64,000 bases of DNA from an uncultured Gellertiella sp. (GCF_963457605.1 NZ_OY735139.1:1950501-2014500); one strand, 5' to 3'; positions 23,201-30,612 are shown, counted from the first letter of the stretch. Numbers and translations are program-made. Notes: generated by a model from the sequence alone, not told the origin.

Positions 23201-25728
23201 GGCGCAACGAACAGGCAGAAGATCAGCAGCGCCTGCCAGACCAGCGCGTCGAAGGGTTTCAGCAGATACCAGCCACAGACCGAGGCCAGGAACCAGGCAA
23301 TCGGAATGAGGGTGCGGCGGAGGTTATCGATCATCTTCCAGCGGCCGAGCGCGGTAACGCCCCGTCCGAGATCGAGGATGAAGGGCAGAAGCTGCCAATC
23401 GCCCCGCGCCCAGCGGTGCTGGCGCGACACTTCCACCTCGTAGCGAACCGGGAAATCCTCCACCAGTTCCACATCGGTGACCAGCGCACAACGTGCCATC
23501 GAGCCCTCGAGCAGGTCGTGGCTCAGCACGGTATTTTCATCGATGCGCCCCTTCAGCGCCGCTTCGAAGGCGTCGACATGGTAGAGGCCCTTGCCGGTAA
23601 AGGTGCCTTCTCCGGTCAGGTCCTGATAGACATCCGACACGGTGAACACATAGGGGTCGAGGCCGCGGTTGATGGAAAAGATGCGCTGGAACACCGACGC
23701 ATCGATCCCCGTCGTCAGCGAGGCGGTGACGCGCGGCTGCAGCAATGCATAGCCCTTTACCACCCGCTTCGACACCGGGTCGAGCACCGGACGATTGATC
23801 GGATGGTGCAGCTTGCCGACAAGCTTGGTGACGGCATCGCGCATCAGGCGCGTGTCGCTGTCGAGCGTCATCACATACTGGATGCCATCGGGGATTTCGT
23901 TGGCGCCGGGCAGGAAGGTCGTGTCACGGTCGCCGCGCAGCAGCAGGTTCAGCTCGTGCAGCTTGCCGCGCTTGCGCTCCCAGCCCATCCAGACGCCTTC
24001 CTGCGGGTTGAACAGACGGCGGCGATGCAGCAGGAAAAACCGCTTCTGGCTGTCGGCGGCATAGCGCTGGCGCAGCATGTCGATCTGCTGGCGGGCATAG
24101 GCGAAAACCGCGAGATCCGAATCGCTTTCCTCCTGGTGGCTGTCGGGCCAGTCGCTCACCAGGGCAAAATGGATGGCGCCATGCGGATTGGAGAGATAGT
24201 GGACCTCCAGATTGCGGATCAGGTCATCGACACTGTCGCGACTGGAGATCAGGCAGGGCACGACCAGCAGCGTGCGGGCATCATCCGGAATGCCTTCCTT
24301 GAATTCGTAGCCGATCAGCCGCACCGGCGGCACCAGCAGGGTCACGAGCGTGTTGAAAAGACCGGTCGCCCCTTCCGATGCAGGCAGGGCAAACAGCGCC
24401 ATCAGCAGGGTGATGGCGCCAAGCTCCAGGCCTGTATGGCCGAGGAAGAGACCTGCGCCCCAGAGCGCTGCCAGGGTCAGCGCGATCACCGGTCCGGCAA
24501 TGGCAAACCAGTCGAATTTCCGCAGATTCCTGATCGAGCCCTGCAGGACCGGCGTCTTGTAGCCGATGGCCTTTTCGAGCTTCTTGCGCTCGGTGCCGAC
24601 CAGGAAGTCGCCGAGATTGGGTGTGCGTCCGGTCAGCCCGACCGGTGCCGAGGTCTCGGTCATGTCGCAGGCCATGGCCGCGATCTCGAGTTCTTTCAGG
24701 CCGGAACGGCGGGCCAGCCGCTCGATGGTCTTGCGGTACTTGTTGCGCGAACCGGCATCGAGCGCGCCATAATCGGTCCGGCCAAACAGCAGCTTGTCGA
24801 CATGGCTGACATCCTCGACCCATACGGACCATTCGGTGTCATCAATCTCGCGCAAACCGCGGATGATGTTGCCCATGGTGACATTGCCGGAGGACAGCCG
24901 GTTATGCTCGGCCATCAGCACTTCTTCGGCATCGGTCCCGCCCCGTTCGAGGCGCTCTTCCAGCCAGGCGATGGCAAGACTCGATGTCTGCGAGCCATCG
25001 CGCAGGCGATAGAGGAACTGGGTGGCAAAGGTATTGTCTTCCGCCAGCTGCTCCAGCGTTTCGAGGAAGGCCTTGCAGCGCTGGGGATCGTTGAGGCGGA
25101 TCAACTCGTCCGCCGCCTCATTGGCCTTGCGGCGCATCTGGCGCGAGCGCTCGACGCGGATCGAGATCCGCCGCAGATTTTCGATCAGCACATAGCGCAC
25201 CATCGACGGCAGCGCCCAGAGTTCGCCGATTTCAAGCGTCTCGACCTGCTGGAAACCTTCGACAATTGCCGACAGGCTTTCACGCGATACCGAACTGTGG
25301 GTATGGGCAACATAGAGCCAGGCAATGGCCAGCGTGCGCGGGATCTCGCTGCCGGCAACGGAAATGACCGGGAGCTGGCGCAGGAATTTGCGCGGAAAGT
25401 CGCGGCGCACCTCCTGCAACGCCTCCTCGACAATATAGTGATTGTCGAGCAGCCATTCGGCCGCAGGGGTGATGACGGCACCGGCGGCCACGTCAGAGGC
25501 GGTCGAACGGTAGACCCGCAGGATTTCCCGGTCGTTTTCCTTGTGACGGCGCAGGAAATCGAAAGGCGTATAGGCCGGCAGCTTGATATTGCCGGAGCGC
25601 GCCATCTCCTCCCCGCACGCCTTCAGTTCCTCGATGCTGAAGTAGGTCAGACGAATCGAGCCGTTGTGATCGATCTGCTTGGCTTCGGGGTCGCGGGACG
25701 TGGTAGCGGGCGAATTTTGCAGGGACAT
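17242..25728 (-). CDS. ndvB: Cyclic beta-1,2-glucan synthase
   Basis: Giant inner-membrane enzyme (2828 residues, matching NdvB/ChvB size) that starts, elongates, trims and cyclises beta-1,2-glucan from UDP-glucose. N-terminal soluble part, then hydrophobic segments around residues 420-480, 810-850 and 945-975. The glycosyltransferase core between them has the QxxRW-type motif RQHRWARGDWQ near residue 770 and the acidic MTLDSDTRL upstream. The C-terminal half contains carbohydrate-binding and GH94-phosphorylase-like domains (GGDWNDGMN near residue 2530), used in this family to control ring size. The start at 25728 is chosen for family fit and a GGAA site; the frame runs to 25950. No frameshift is seen. 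Confidence 0.97.
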   Translation of the reverse strand: MSLQNSPATTSRDPEAKQIDHNGSIRLTYFSIEELKACGEEMARSGNIKLPAYTPFDFLRRHKENDREILRVYRSTASDVAAGAVITPAAEWLLDNHYIVEEALQEVRRDFPRKFLRQLPVISVAGSEIPRTLAIAWLYVAHTHSSVSRESLSAIVEGFQQVETLEIGELWALPSMVRYVLIENLRRISIRVERSRQMRRKANEAADELIRLNDPQRCKAFLETLEQLAEDNTFATQFLYRLRDGSQTSSLAIAWLEERLERGGTDAEEVLMAEHNRLSSGNVTMGNIIRGLREIDDTEWSVWVEDVSHVDKLLFGRTDYGALDAGSRNKYRKTIERLARRSGLKELEIAAMACDMTETSAPVGLTGRTPNLGDFLVGTERKKLEKAIGYKTPVLQGSIRNLRKFDWFAIAGPVIALTLAALWGAGLFLGHTGLELGAITLLMALFALPASEGATGLFNTLVTLLVPPVRLIGYEFKEGIPDDARTLLVVPCLISSRDSVDDLIRNLEVHYLSNPHGAIHFALVSDWPDSHQEESDSDLAVFAYARQQIDMLRQRYAADSQKRFFLLHRRRLFNPQEGVWMGWERKRGKLHELNLLLRGDRDTTFLPGANEIPDGIQYVMTLDSDTRLMRDAVTKLVGKLHHPINRPVLDPVSKRVVKGYALLQPRVTASLTTGIDASVFQRIFSINRGLDPYVFTVSDVYQDLTGEGTFTGKGLYHVDAFEAALKGRIDENTVLSHDLLEGSMARCALVTDVELVEDFPVRYEVEVSRQHRWARGDWQLLPFILDLGRGVTALGRWKMIDNLRRTLIPIAWFLASVCGWYLLKPFDALVWQALLIFCLFVAPTLSLISGVIPRSSDIVARAHLYTVWTDLRGANAQVALRVVFIADSACKMADAIIRSFYRLFVSRKYLLEWKTAASVQSSAQGTILAYYKAMWHSVAAALLGLVAAGLPGHDTFLVALPFCFLWLVSPAVAWYVSQTAETEDRLDVSEEVSTELRKIARRTWRYFETFVTAEQHFLPPDNFQEIPQPVLAKRTSPTNIGVYLLSVISARQFGWISFAETIQRLEQTLSTIDSMEKYRGHLLNWYLTDSLATLGPRYVSAVDSGNLAGHLVAVSSALRDWEEAPSAHMQGQIDGLADGLGILEEVLQDLPDDRKTVRPLRRRLEERIQGFSTALATVRREKVSASIHILNLLGLARDIEKLALNLHHEVGSHQSGEVADWARALVANCEAHGSDTAVDISNIEPLRQRLAFLRDKARGIAFGMDFSFLFRPERRLLSIGFRVDTGELDEACYDLLASEARLTSLFAIAKGDLPTEHWYKLGRQVVPVGSRGALLSWSGSMFEYLMPPLVMQERYGGILNQTNNLVVKEQMNHGRRLGTPWGISEAAFNARDHELTYQYTNFGVPSLGLKRGLGENAVIAPYASLLASQYNPEAALANLMELRKLGALGVYGFHDAVDFTPTRVPEGKRCAVVRNYMAHHHGMSIAAVANVVFNGHLRELFHSDPVIEAAELLLEEKAPREVQVMSAKHEPAKTGSTQDDLLRPRVRTIADPAKRERELVFLSNGHYSVMLTATGSGYARWNGQAVSRWKADPTEDRWGNYIFLRDMANSQWWSATAEPRAIEGEKTSVIFGDDKAEFSKTVGKLTSEVECIVANEFDAEGRRITLINMSQEDRFIEVTSYLEPVLASEESDNAHPAFSRMFVRTEIGKRGDVIRAVRNKRNPNEPDMWVAHLIVDNSGSSRHTEFETDRRRFIGRGRTLAEAQAFDAGASLSGTDGFTLDPVLSLRRVVRVPAGKKVSVIYWTIAAPSREEVDMAIDRYRHPDAFSHEMVHAWTRAQVQMRHIGVTSKQAAAFQLLGRYLVYPDMHLRADATTVESGLASQSALWPLAISGDYPIIALRINDEMDLGIAREALMAQEYLRSRGLTVDLVIVNERAASYAQDMQHALDAACENFRRLGQADGLRQHIFAVRRDLMDLATWQALIAASRAVFHAANGTVADQIDRAVSLFSPPFKAETAPVAEQVLTLPVLTAPEERTVTDYGDLDFWNGYGGFSRDGHEYVVRLYGGQASPQPWINVIANSNFGFHVSAEGCGFTWSENSRDYQLTPWSNDAVINRPGEAFYISDRESGSVMTPFAALSRDRNALFEARHGRGYSVFVTDQNQLSIELLQTVDTVEPVKISRLRLTNNGPEARHLRVYAYVEWVLGNNPQKTAPYVMTSQDADGSALFASNPYSLDYANRIAFLASRDVPGSVTTSRREFIGPAGSILSPAAVKSGAALSNAVDFDGDPAAAIAIDVTVRPGESRDVFVYLGDAANREDARAALGSVRGRDFETVLADTHAFWARFTGTIAVKTPDKAFDLMINGWLPYQALACRIRARAAFYQASGAYGFRDQLQDTLAFLIQDPTLARAQIINAASRQFVEGDVQHWWLPQTGAGVRTLISDDVVWLAHAVDRYVDVTGDVGLLDEQIAFLSGEALAEGQHDAFYRPETSQQTASIYEHAALGLDLAIRRTGENGLPLILGGDWNDGMNRVGIEGRGTSVWLGWLLAGTLDTFLAHARTRDDGVRIDRWQTHLEKLRGALEEAGWDGHYYRRGTFDDGTLLGSAVSEECRIDSIAQSWSVLSRQGQPDRQQAAMNAVMDQLVDRDAGMLRLFSPPFETTSHDPGYIKAYPPGVRENGGQYTHAATWVVLALAELGRGDDAHACFSLLNPVNHALTRTQADIYRVEPYVVAADVYGEGDLARRGGWTWYTGSAGWLYRAGVEGILGITKRKNRILLAPALPQDWDRVDVDMTVGGRMRRIAMIRKNGDIEVSVDGTVLDNPKEGFAL

Positions 25729-25847
25729 GAGTTCCGATTCTAAAATGCGAACAGAGTGATCAAACGGACAGGCCATACTCCGATTGCCCGGACCAGCACA
25801 ATCTTCCGCCACTGGCAAAACGACAGGCTTGGCGTTCTCCCGAAGGC

Positions 25848-25939
25848 AGGACGCGGTCCTGTCCTCCATGAGAGGATGTGCGGGCAGGCCGGAGATGGCA
25901 CAGAATAGCATGCCATGTTCGCTGAACATGGCTTTTTTT
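25848..25939 (+). ncRNA. Candidate small RNA or structured ndvB leader
   Basis: Three stem-loops follow one another upstream of ndvB: AGGAC-GCG-GTCCT (25848-25860), TCCTC-CATGA-GAGGA (25862-25876), and a perfect 9-bp stem GCCATGTTC-GCT-GAACATGGC (25912-25932) followed by seven T (25933-25939). On the + strand the last is a textbook terminator although no + strand gene precedes it, which suggests a short transcript of 100-200 nt. On the minus strand the same palindromes would fold in the ndvB 5' leader. No clear promoter was found, so the RNA itself is unproven. Confidence 0.4.
25912..25939 (+). terminator. Rho-independent terminator without an obvious upstream gene
   Basis: Perfect 9-bp stem with a 3-nt loop and a T7 tail, oriented on the + strand. 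It may end a small RNA or insulate the Rieske promoter from upstream transcription. Confidence 0.75.
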
Positions 25940-25969
25940 GCGCTCATCAACCCGTATCAGACGAGTGGG

Positions 25970-26095
25970 ATGGACATTGGCGCACTGCGCCATTTTGTCA
26001 AGGTCGCGCAACGGACAGATTCGGGCCGGGCACCGAGGCTGACAAGCGCGAAAAAGCCCAGAAAATTCCGGACTTTAGCCATTACTCAGCAATGA
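25970..26095 (+). pseudogene. Possible remnant of a LysR-type regulator N-terminus
   Basis: A 41-codon frame starts MDIGALRHFVKVAQ, very like the first residues of LysR-type regulators, and continues RTDSGRAPRLTSAKKP, which can be loosely aligned with the following HTH, then stops. No further LysR sequence follows in any frame before the Rieske gene. It could be a decayed regulator stub or chance. Confidence 0.25.
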
Positions 26096-26122
26096 GCATG
26101 ACAATCATGCTTTGATAAGCTA

Positions 26123-26166
26123 TTGCTATTTATTGATTTTTGTGATTTTATTGAATGTACGTTCAA
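26123..26166 (+). promoter_or_regulatory. Promoter and palindromic operator of the Rieske oxygenase gene
   Basis: Candidate -35 TTGCTA (26123-26128), 17-nt spacer, -10 TTTTAT (26146-26151). The palindrome TTGAATGTACGTTCAA (26151-26166; one mismatched pair) starts at the -10, the right place for repression. The same 16-mer with two changes occurs in the methyltransferase/flavoprotein intergenic region. The likely binder is the BetI-like TetR protein of this locus (inference). Confidence 0.55.
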
Positions 26167-26183
26167 CTAATAATGAGGCCGAT

Positions 26184-27392
26184 ATGAACCAGACCCTGCG
26201 CAACACCGGCATCCCCGCCAATTGGGACCGCCGGGGCCTGCCCGGCTGGAGCTACCATAGCGAGGCACTGCTGGAGCTCGAGAAGGAGCATGTGTTCCTG
26301 AACCACTGGCAGATTGCCTGCCATGTCAGCGACATCCCGGAGCCTGGCAATTACCTGAGCTTCGACATGATGGGGGAACGGGCGCTGATCGTGCGGGACG
26401 CGAAGGGCACGGTTCGCGCCTTCCACAATATCTGCCGTCATCGCGGCTCGCGGCTGGTGGCCGAAGAGCGCGGCAGCTGCCGCAATGCGCTCGTCTGCCC
26501 CTTCCACGGCTGGGTCTACAATCTCGACGGCACGCTGCGCGGTGCGGCGAGGCCGGAATCCTTCCCCGACCTCGACAAGGTCACCTTCGGCCTGCAGCCG
26601 GTGGAATTCGAGATCTGGAACGGGCTGGTGTTTGTGCGCTTCCGCCCTGGCCCGCAGGGAACGGTTGCCGAGACACTGGGCATCTTCGATGCTGAACTGA
26701 AGCAGTATGACATGGAAAGCTATGTGCCGACCGACGGCATGTGGACACAGGAGTCGCCGGTCAACTGGAAATCGGTGCGCGACGTCGACAACGAGGGCTA
26801 CCATGTCGCCATGGCCCATCCGGCGCTGCAGGACCTCTACGGCTCGACCTATTACGACATCCCGATGAAGAATGGCGTGTCGAGCTCGCATGCCAATTAC
26901 AATCCCTATGCCGGCCGCCGCTGGAGCGTGCGCCACTACATGAAGATCGCGCCAGAGCCGCAGCGCCTGCCGGAGCACCTGCGCCGCAAATGGGCCTATT
27001 ACGGCATGTTCCCGAACTCGGTGATCTCGGTCACGCCGGAAACGATCGGCTTTTACCAGGAATTTCCGCTGTCGACCGGCAAGAGCGTGCTGCGCGGCTC
27101 GGTTTACCGCCAGAAGGTGGAAACCCGCCAGGAGCGACTCGCCCGCTATCTTGCCTTTCGCATCGACCGGGACACCACGGCGGAAGACATCCAGCTGACG
27201 GTCTGGTCGAATGAGGCGATGCTGTCCAGGGCCTTCAAGGGTTTCTACCTGTCTGACCTCGAATTCGGCGTGCGGGCCCATCACGACCACCTGCGCCAGC
27301 AATTGCCGGTGCTCAACGTCGAGACCCTGCCTGAAGGCGTGGATCTTGCTGCCCTCAATGACCGGATGCGGTCCGAAATGCAGGTCGCCTGA
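26184..27392 (+). CDS. Rieske non-heme iron oxygenase, alpha subunit
   Basis: A 402-residue ring-hydroxylating-dioxygenase-type oxygenase. Rieske [2Fe-2S] ligands are Cys84/His86 (CRHRGS) and Cys105/His108 (CPFHGW). The mononuclear iron site is DNEGYHVAMAHP with His207 and His212. The residue bridging the two centres, Asp in most dioxygenases, is Glu204 here, a feature of enzymes acting on quaternary amines (carnitine monooxygenase CntA, stachydrine demethylase Stc2). Oxidative N-demethylation or C-N cleavage of a quaternary or methylated amine is therefore my inference. I choose the ATG at 26184 because the family N-terminus begins there and the longer frame runs into the operator. No reductase gene is adjacent. 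Confidence 0.9.
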   Translation: MNQTLRNTGIPANWDRRGLPGWSYHSEALLELEKEHVFLNHWQIACHVSDIPEPGNYLSFDMMGERALIVRDAKGTVRAFHNICRHRGSRLVAEERGSCRNALVCPFHGWVYNLDGTLRGAARPESFPDLDKVTFGLQPVEFEIWNGLVFVRFRPGPQGTVAETLGIFDAELKQYDMESYVPTDGMWTQESPVNWKSVRDVDNEGYHVAMAHPALQDLYGSTYYDIPMKNGVSSSHANYNPYAGRRWSVRHYMKIAPEPQRLPEHLRRKWAYYGMFPNSVISVTPETIGFYQEFPLSTGKSVLRGSVYRQKVETRQERLARYLAFRIDRDTTAEDIQLTVWSNEAMLSRAFKGFYLSDLEFGVRAHHDHLRQQLPVLNVETLPEGVDLAALNDRMRSEMQVA

Positions 27393-27422
27393 GCCTTCAG
27401 CGAGCTTTGCCGCAAAAGCAAA

Positions 27423-27447
27423 GGGGCCCGGAGCGATCCGGGCCCTT
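27423..27447. terminator. Hairpin between convergent Rieske and aminotransferase genes
   Basis: GGGCCCGG, loop AGCGAT and CCGGGCCC form a strong stem flanked by AA and TT, 31 nt after the Rieske stop. The T tract is only two bases long, so it is a weak but plausible bidirectional terminator. Confidence 0.5.
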
Positions 27448-27467
27448 GGTCATTCCGCAGGGGCAGT

Positions 27468-28877
27468 TCAGTTCTTCCAGAGCCCTTCCCGGGTCAGGTC
27501 ATCCATCGTCAGGCGAATGCCCTTGTCGAGAATGTCGACCATGTCGTCGATCTGGCTGCGGCTGATGGTGAGCGGCGGCGACATCACGCACATGTTGATG
27601 ATCGGCCGCACCATCAGGCCCAGTTCCTGGCAATGCTTGTCGATCCGCTTGCCGACTTCCAGATCGAGCGCCAGCGGATTGTTGCTGTCGCGGTCGGCGA
27701 CGCATTCGATGCCGGCCATCAGCCCCTTGCCGCGCACTTCGCCGACCAGTGCATGCTGCTCAAGCCGCTTCAGGCTGTCGATGAAATGGGATTCCAGATC
27801 GCGGACATTGTCGAGCAGCCCGCCCTCCTCCAGCAACTCGAGATTCTTCAGCGCCACCGCACAGCCGATCGGATGGCTCGAATAGGTCAGGCCGTGGGAG
27901 AAGGTGGCGTCGGTATGTTCCGAAGCACGGATATCCTCGAAAACCTTTGCCGACACCATCACGCCGCCGAGCGGGAAATAGCCTGATGTCACGCCCTTGG
28001 CAAAGGTGATCATGTCGGGCTCGATGCCGAACACGTCCTTCGAGGCAAAAACCGACCCGAGGCGACCGAAGGCGGTGACCACTTCATCGGAAATATAGAG
28101 GATGTCATTGGCCTTGCAGAGCGCATGCATCCGCTGGAGATAGCCGGGGGGCGGCACGATCACCCCGCCCGAGGCCTGGATTGGCTCGGCAACGAAGGCC
28201 CCGATCCGCTCGGCCCCTTCCCGGACGATCAGGGCGGCAAATTCCTCGACCAGGAAATCTTCAAATTCGGCAATGCTCATGCCCTTCGGGCGGCGGAAGG
28301 GATCGGGCGCAGACAGCTTGCGCACCAGATGGCTGGCGCTGTCCATCCAGTCATGGTCGCGCGGCCTGCCGTTCAGCGAGGCCGACAGATAGGTCGAGCC
28401 GTGATAGCCTGCCTGGCGCGACACCATCAGCTTCTTGTCTGGCCGACCCCGGACATTGTTGGAAAACTGCATGAGGCGCAGCGCGGTTTCGACCGCAGAG
28501 GAGCCGCCGGTGGTAAAGAACACATGGTTGAGATCGCCGGGGGCACGCGCCGCCAGCGCATCGGCGAGCTCATCCGACTGGCGGGTGGTGGTGTACCAGG
28601 GCGAATTATAGGTCAGTTTGCGGGCCTGATCGCTCATCGCCGAAATCAGCGCCTCGTTGCGGTGCCCGGCATTGACGCACCACATGCCGGCAGGCCCGTC
28701 GAGCAACCGGTGCCCGTCGGCATCCTCGACATAGACCCCGTCGGACGACCGCAGCAGGCCGCGCACCTCGGCTCCCATCGAGCCCGCCGCAGGCCAGGGC
28801 TGGATGAGGGCCGCCGGATCACCTTCCCGATCGTTTTTCAGGCCATCTGCCCCGGAATTATCGACATTATCCAGCAT
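27468..28877 (-). CDS. Class III (omega) aminotransferase
   Basis: PLP-dependent aminotransferase of 469 residues, fold type I subgroup III, which usually transfers amino groups from omega-amines, beta-alanine, taurine or similar donors to pyruvate or 2-oxoglutarate. Motifs: GPAGMWCVNAGH at the N-terminus, TTGGSSAVETALR (phosphate site), AEPIQASGGVIVPPPGYL, ISDEVVTAFGR and the Schiff-base Lys near residue 293 in FAKGVTSGY. The start at 28877 has GGGAGGG upstream; the longer frame to 28946 adds nothing conserved. It is the promoter-distal gene of a minus-strand group with tetR and the methyltransferase, but a 166-nt gap holds its own candidate operator. Confidence 0.92.
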   Translation of the reverse strand: MLDNVDNSGADGLKNDREGDPAALIQPWPAAGSMGAEVRGLLRSSDGVYVEDADGHRLLDGPAGMWCVNAGHRNEALISAMSDQARKLTYNSPWYTTTRQSDELADALAARAPGDLNHVFFTTGGSSAVETALRLMQFSNNVRGRPDKKLMVSRQAGYHGSTYLSASLNGRPRDHDWMDSASHLVRKLSAPDPFRRPKGMSIAEFEDFLVEEFAALIVREGAERIGAFVAEPIQASGGVIVPPPGYLQRMHALCKANDILYISDEVVTAFGRLGSVFASKDVFGIEPDMITFAKGVTSGYFPLGGVMVSAKVFEDIRASEHTDATFSHGLTYSSHPIGCAVALKNLELLEEGGLLDNVRDLESHFIDSLKRLEQHALVGEVRGKGLMAGIECVADRDSNNPLALDLEVGKRIDKHCQELGLMVRPIINMCVMSPPLTISRSQIDDMVDILDKGIRLTMDDLTREGLWKN

Positions 28878-28950
28878 GGAAATCCCTCCCAGAATTGCAC
28901 TCAAGACGTCTATATGCCCGAAATTTATAATTTTTTCCGGGATCAAGATA

Positions 28951-28966
28951 TTGTCAGTTCAGTCAA
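28951..28966 (-). promoter_or_regulatory. Weaker copy of the Rieske-locus operator
   Basis: Read on the minus strand, TTGACTGAACTGACAA matches 11 of 16 bases of the copy at 30613-30628, including the whole TTGACTG half and the final CAA. It lies 74 nt before the aminotransferase start. Confidence 0.35.
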
Positions 28967-29043
28967 TTTGGCAGAAATGATTGCGCTCGGCAAGTGCTGT
29001 CTTATATAGCGGCCTGTGGCTTGATTGATAGCGTGATGCGATT

Positions 29044-29691
29044 TCAGCGCGGGCCCTGACGGGTAAAGTGCCTGGGATAGACGCTGGCAACGAATTCCCG
29101 CACGGTCAGCACCGCCCGCTCGCGGGTGAGGCCGTCCCCCATCATCAACCGGAACCACAGGCCTTCGATCATGGCGCAAAGCCCGAGTGCTATGGCCTCG
29201 GGATCGCTGTCATAGCCACCGTCGTCGCGCAATTCGCTGCAGATGGCGATGAAATTGTCGACGTAATAGACATCCGTCGCGCCGCAGAGCTGCTGGTAGG
29301 TCGGCCTCGATTTCGCCTCGCCCCAGAAGGAACACCAGGCGGCAATTTTCCGCTTGGTGCAGATCCGCTTGTCGAAATCCGCGCTGGCCAGCGCCCAGAG
29401 CCGGTCCTGTGCCCGGGGCCCGGCCTTTTGCAGGATGGCGTTCCAGTTGCTGGAATATTCGTCCGCCATATATTGCAGCGTCGCGACCAGAAGCTTTTCC
29501 TTGCTCTCGAAATGGAAATTGACGATCCCGCGGGAAAGGCCCGCCCCGTCGGCGACGTCGGCCAGCGTGGTTTCCGCATAGCCACGCTTGGCCAGGCTGT
29601 CGATGGTCGCCTCGATCAGCTGCTGCTGCCGGGTTTCCTTGGTGGCCTTGCGGCTGCGCCTTGCAGGATCGGCCTGGGAGGGATTGGTCAT
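29044..29691 (-). CDS. TetR/AcrR-family repressor, BetI-like
   Basis: A 215-residue repressor: N-terminal HTH (RQQQLIEATIDSLAKRGYAE, then TTLADVADGAGLSRGIVNFHF) and a ligand-binding C-terminal domain with AAWCSFWGEAKSRPTYQQLC, close to the BetI pattern of choline-responsive repressors. It probably senses the substrate or an intermediate of the surrounding pathway. It follows the methyltransferase by 55 nt and likely shares its transcript, which would give autoregulation through the palindrome at 30613-30628. A longer frame to 30075 overlaps the methyltransferase and is not credible. Confidence 0.9.
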   Translation of the reverse strand: MTNPSQADPARRSRKATKETRQQQLIEATIDSLAKRGYAETTLADVADGAGLSRGIVNFHFESKEKLLVATLQYMADEYSSNWNAILQKAGPRAQDRLWALASADFDKRICTKRKIAAWCSFWGEAKSRPTYQQLCGATDVYYVDNFIAICSELRDDGGYDSDPEAIALGLCAMIEGLWFRLMMGDGLTRERAVLTVREFVASVYPRHFTRQGPR

Positions 29692-29746
29692 GCCACCGTC
29701 TTTTCCATTCGTCGCTGTTTCTGTTCGAACCCAGACCGCTGTGCGG

Positions 29747-30544
29747 CTATCCCGCTTCCGGCTTGTGCGCGGAAAGATGGGTCGGGCAATGTTCGCCGCT
29801 GTCGAGAACCTTTTGCATGGCCCTCCAGGTTGCGATATTCCGGTCGACCAGCGCCGCGCCAACCGACGCGACTGCCTTTTCATAGAGTTCGCCCCGCAGC
29901 CTTTCAAGCTCCCCGCGCGCCACCTCGCGATACCAGGGATTGCGGTTGACGGTCCTGACCGCCTCGAAGCCGGCCCTCTGCATGGCGCTGGCGTAAAACT
30001 GTGGCGAACGCATGTTGAACGACAGTCCTTCTGCATCAAGATAGGCAACCATGTCGGCGCTCGGCGGTCCATCATGCGACATCAGCCAGTCCGATGCCAG
30101 AAACAGGCCGCCAGGCTTCAGCACGCGGAAGATCTCGCCAAACAGCCAGTCCTTGTCCGGCACATGCAGCATCGCATCCTTGGAAAACACCAGGTCGAAA
30201 CTGGCATCGGCAAAGGGCACGTCACCGGGCGCGGCGTGGACAAAATCAACACGGTCTGCCTGACCTGCCCGTTCCGCCCGTCGTCGGGCCTTTTCAATCA
30301 GCGGCATCTCGACATCATAGCCGGTCACCGCGGCCGGCGAAAAGGTCCGCGCGAGGTGCAGGGCGACCCCGCCCGAGCCGCAGCCGAAATCCAGAACCGC
30401 CTTGCCCGCCAGGTCCGTTCCTGCCAGTATCCGCGCCACCTCGTCCGGACCGCCGGGCGACAGATAGCCTTCCCCCCACATGATTTCGAGAAACCTTACG
30501 CTATCATCATCATATTCCGCTTCATGCTCTGCCACTGCGCTCAT
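29747..30544 (-). CDS. Class I SAM-dependent methyltransferase, phosphoethanolamine-N-methyltransferase-like
   Basis: A 265-residue Rossmann methyltransferase: motif I VLDFGCGSGGVALHLA (residues about 65-80), motif II/post-I DVEMPLIEKARRRAE, motif III VFSKDAMLHVPDK and FRVLKPGG. The N-terminal SVRFLEIMWGEGYLSPGG resembles the start of phosphoethanolamine and glycine/sarcosine N-methyltransferases, so an amine substrate is plausible. GGGAGG lies upstream of the ATG at 30544; the longer frame (to 30628) runs into the operator. An N-methylating enzyme inside what seems a demethylating locus is unexpected: it may be biosynthetic, or act on another atom. Confidence 0.85.
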   Translation of the reverse strand: MSAVAEHEAEYDDDSVRFLEIMWGEGYLSPGGPDEVARILAGTDLAGKAVLDFGCGSGGVALHLARTFSPAAVTGYDVEMPLIEKARRRAERAGQADRVDFVHAAPGDVPFADASFDLVFSKDAMLHVPDKDWLFGEIFRVLKPGGLFLASDWLMSHDGPPSADMVAYLDAEGLSFNMRSPQFYASAMQRAGFEAVRTVNRNPWYREVARGELERLRGELYEKAVASVGAALVDRNIATWRAMQKVLDSGEHCPTHLSAHKPEAG

Positions 30545-30572
30545 ACCCAACCTCCCGTTTGGACATCCTGCC

Positions 30573-30595
30573 ATGAAATCATATATCGATTTCAT
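30573..30595. promoter_or_regulatory. Second palindrome in the methyltransferase/flavoprotein divergent region
   Basis: Perfect 8-bp arms ATGAAATC and GATTTCAT are separated by seven bases (ATATATC). It lies 29-51 nt before the methyltransferase ATG and 18 nt from the TTGA-type operator. It may bind a second regulator or form an mRNA leader stem. Confidence 0.4.
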
Positions 30596-30612
30596 ACACT
30601 TGCAAAGTTTGA

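Noticed and set aside
29692-30075. N-terminal extension of the TetR repressor frame
   Set aside because: Would overlap the methyltransferase gene and adds Arg/Ser-rich non-conserved sequence; the HTH starts right after ATG 29691.
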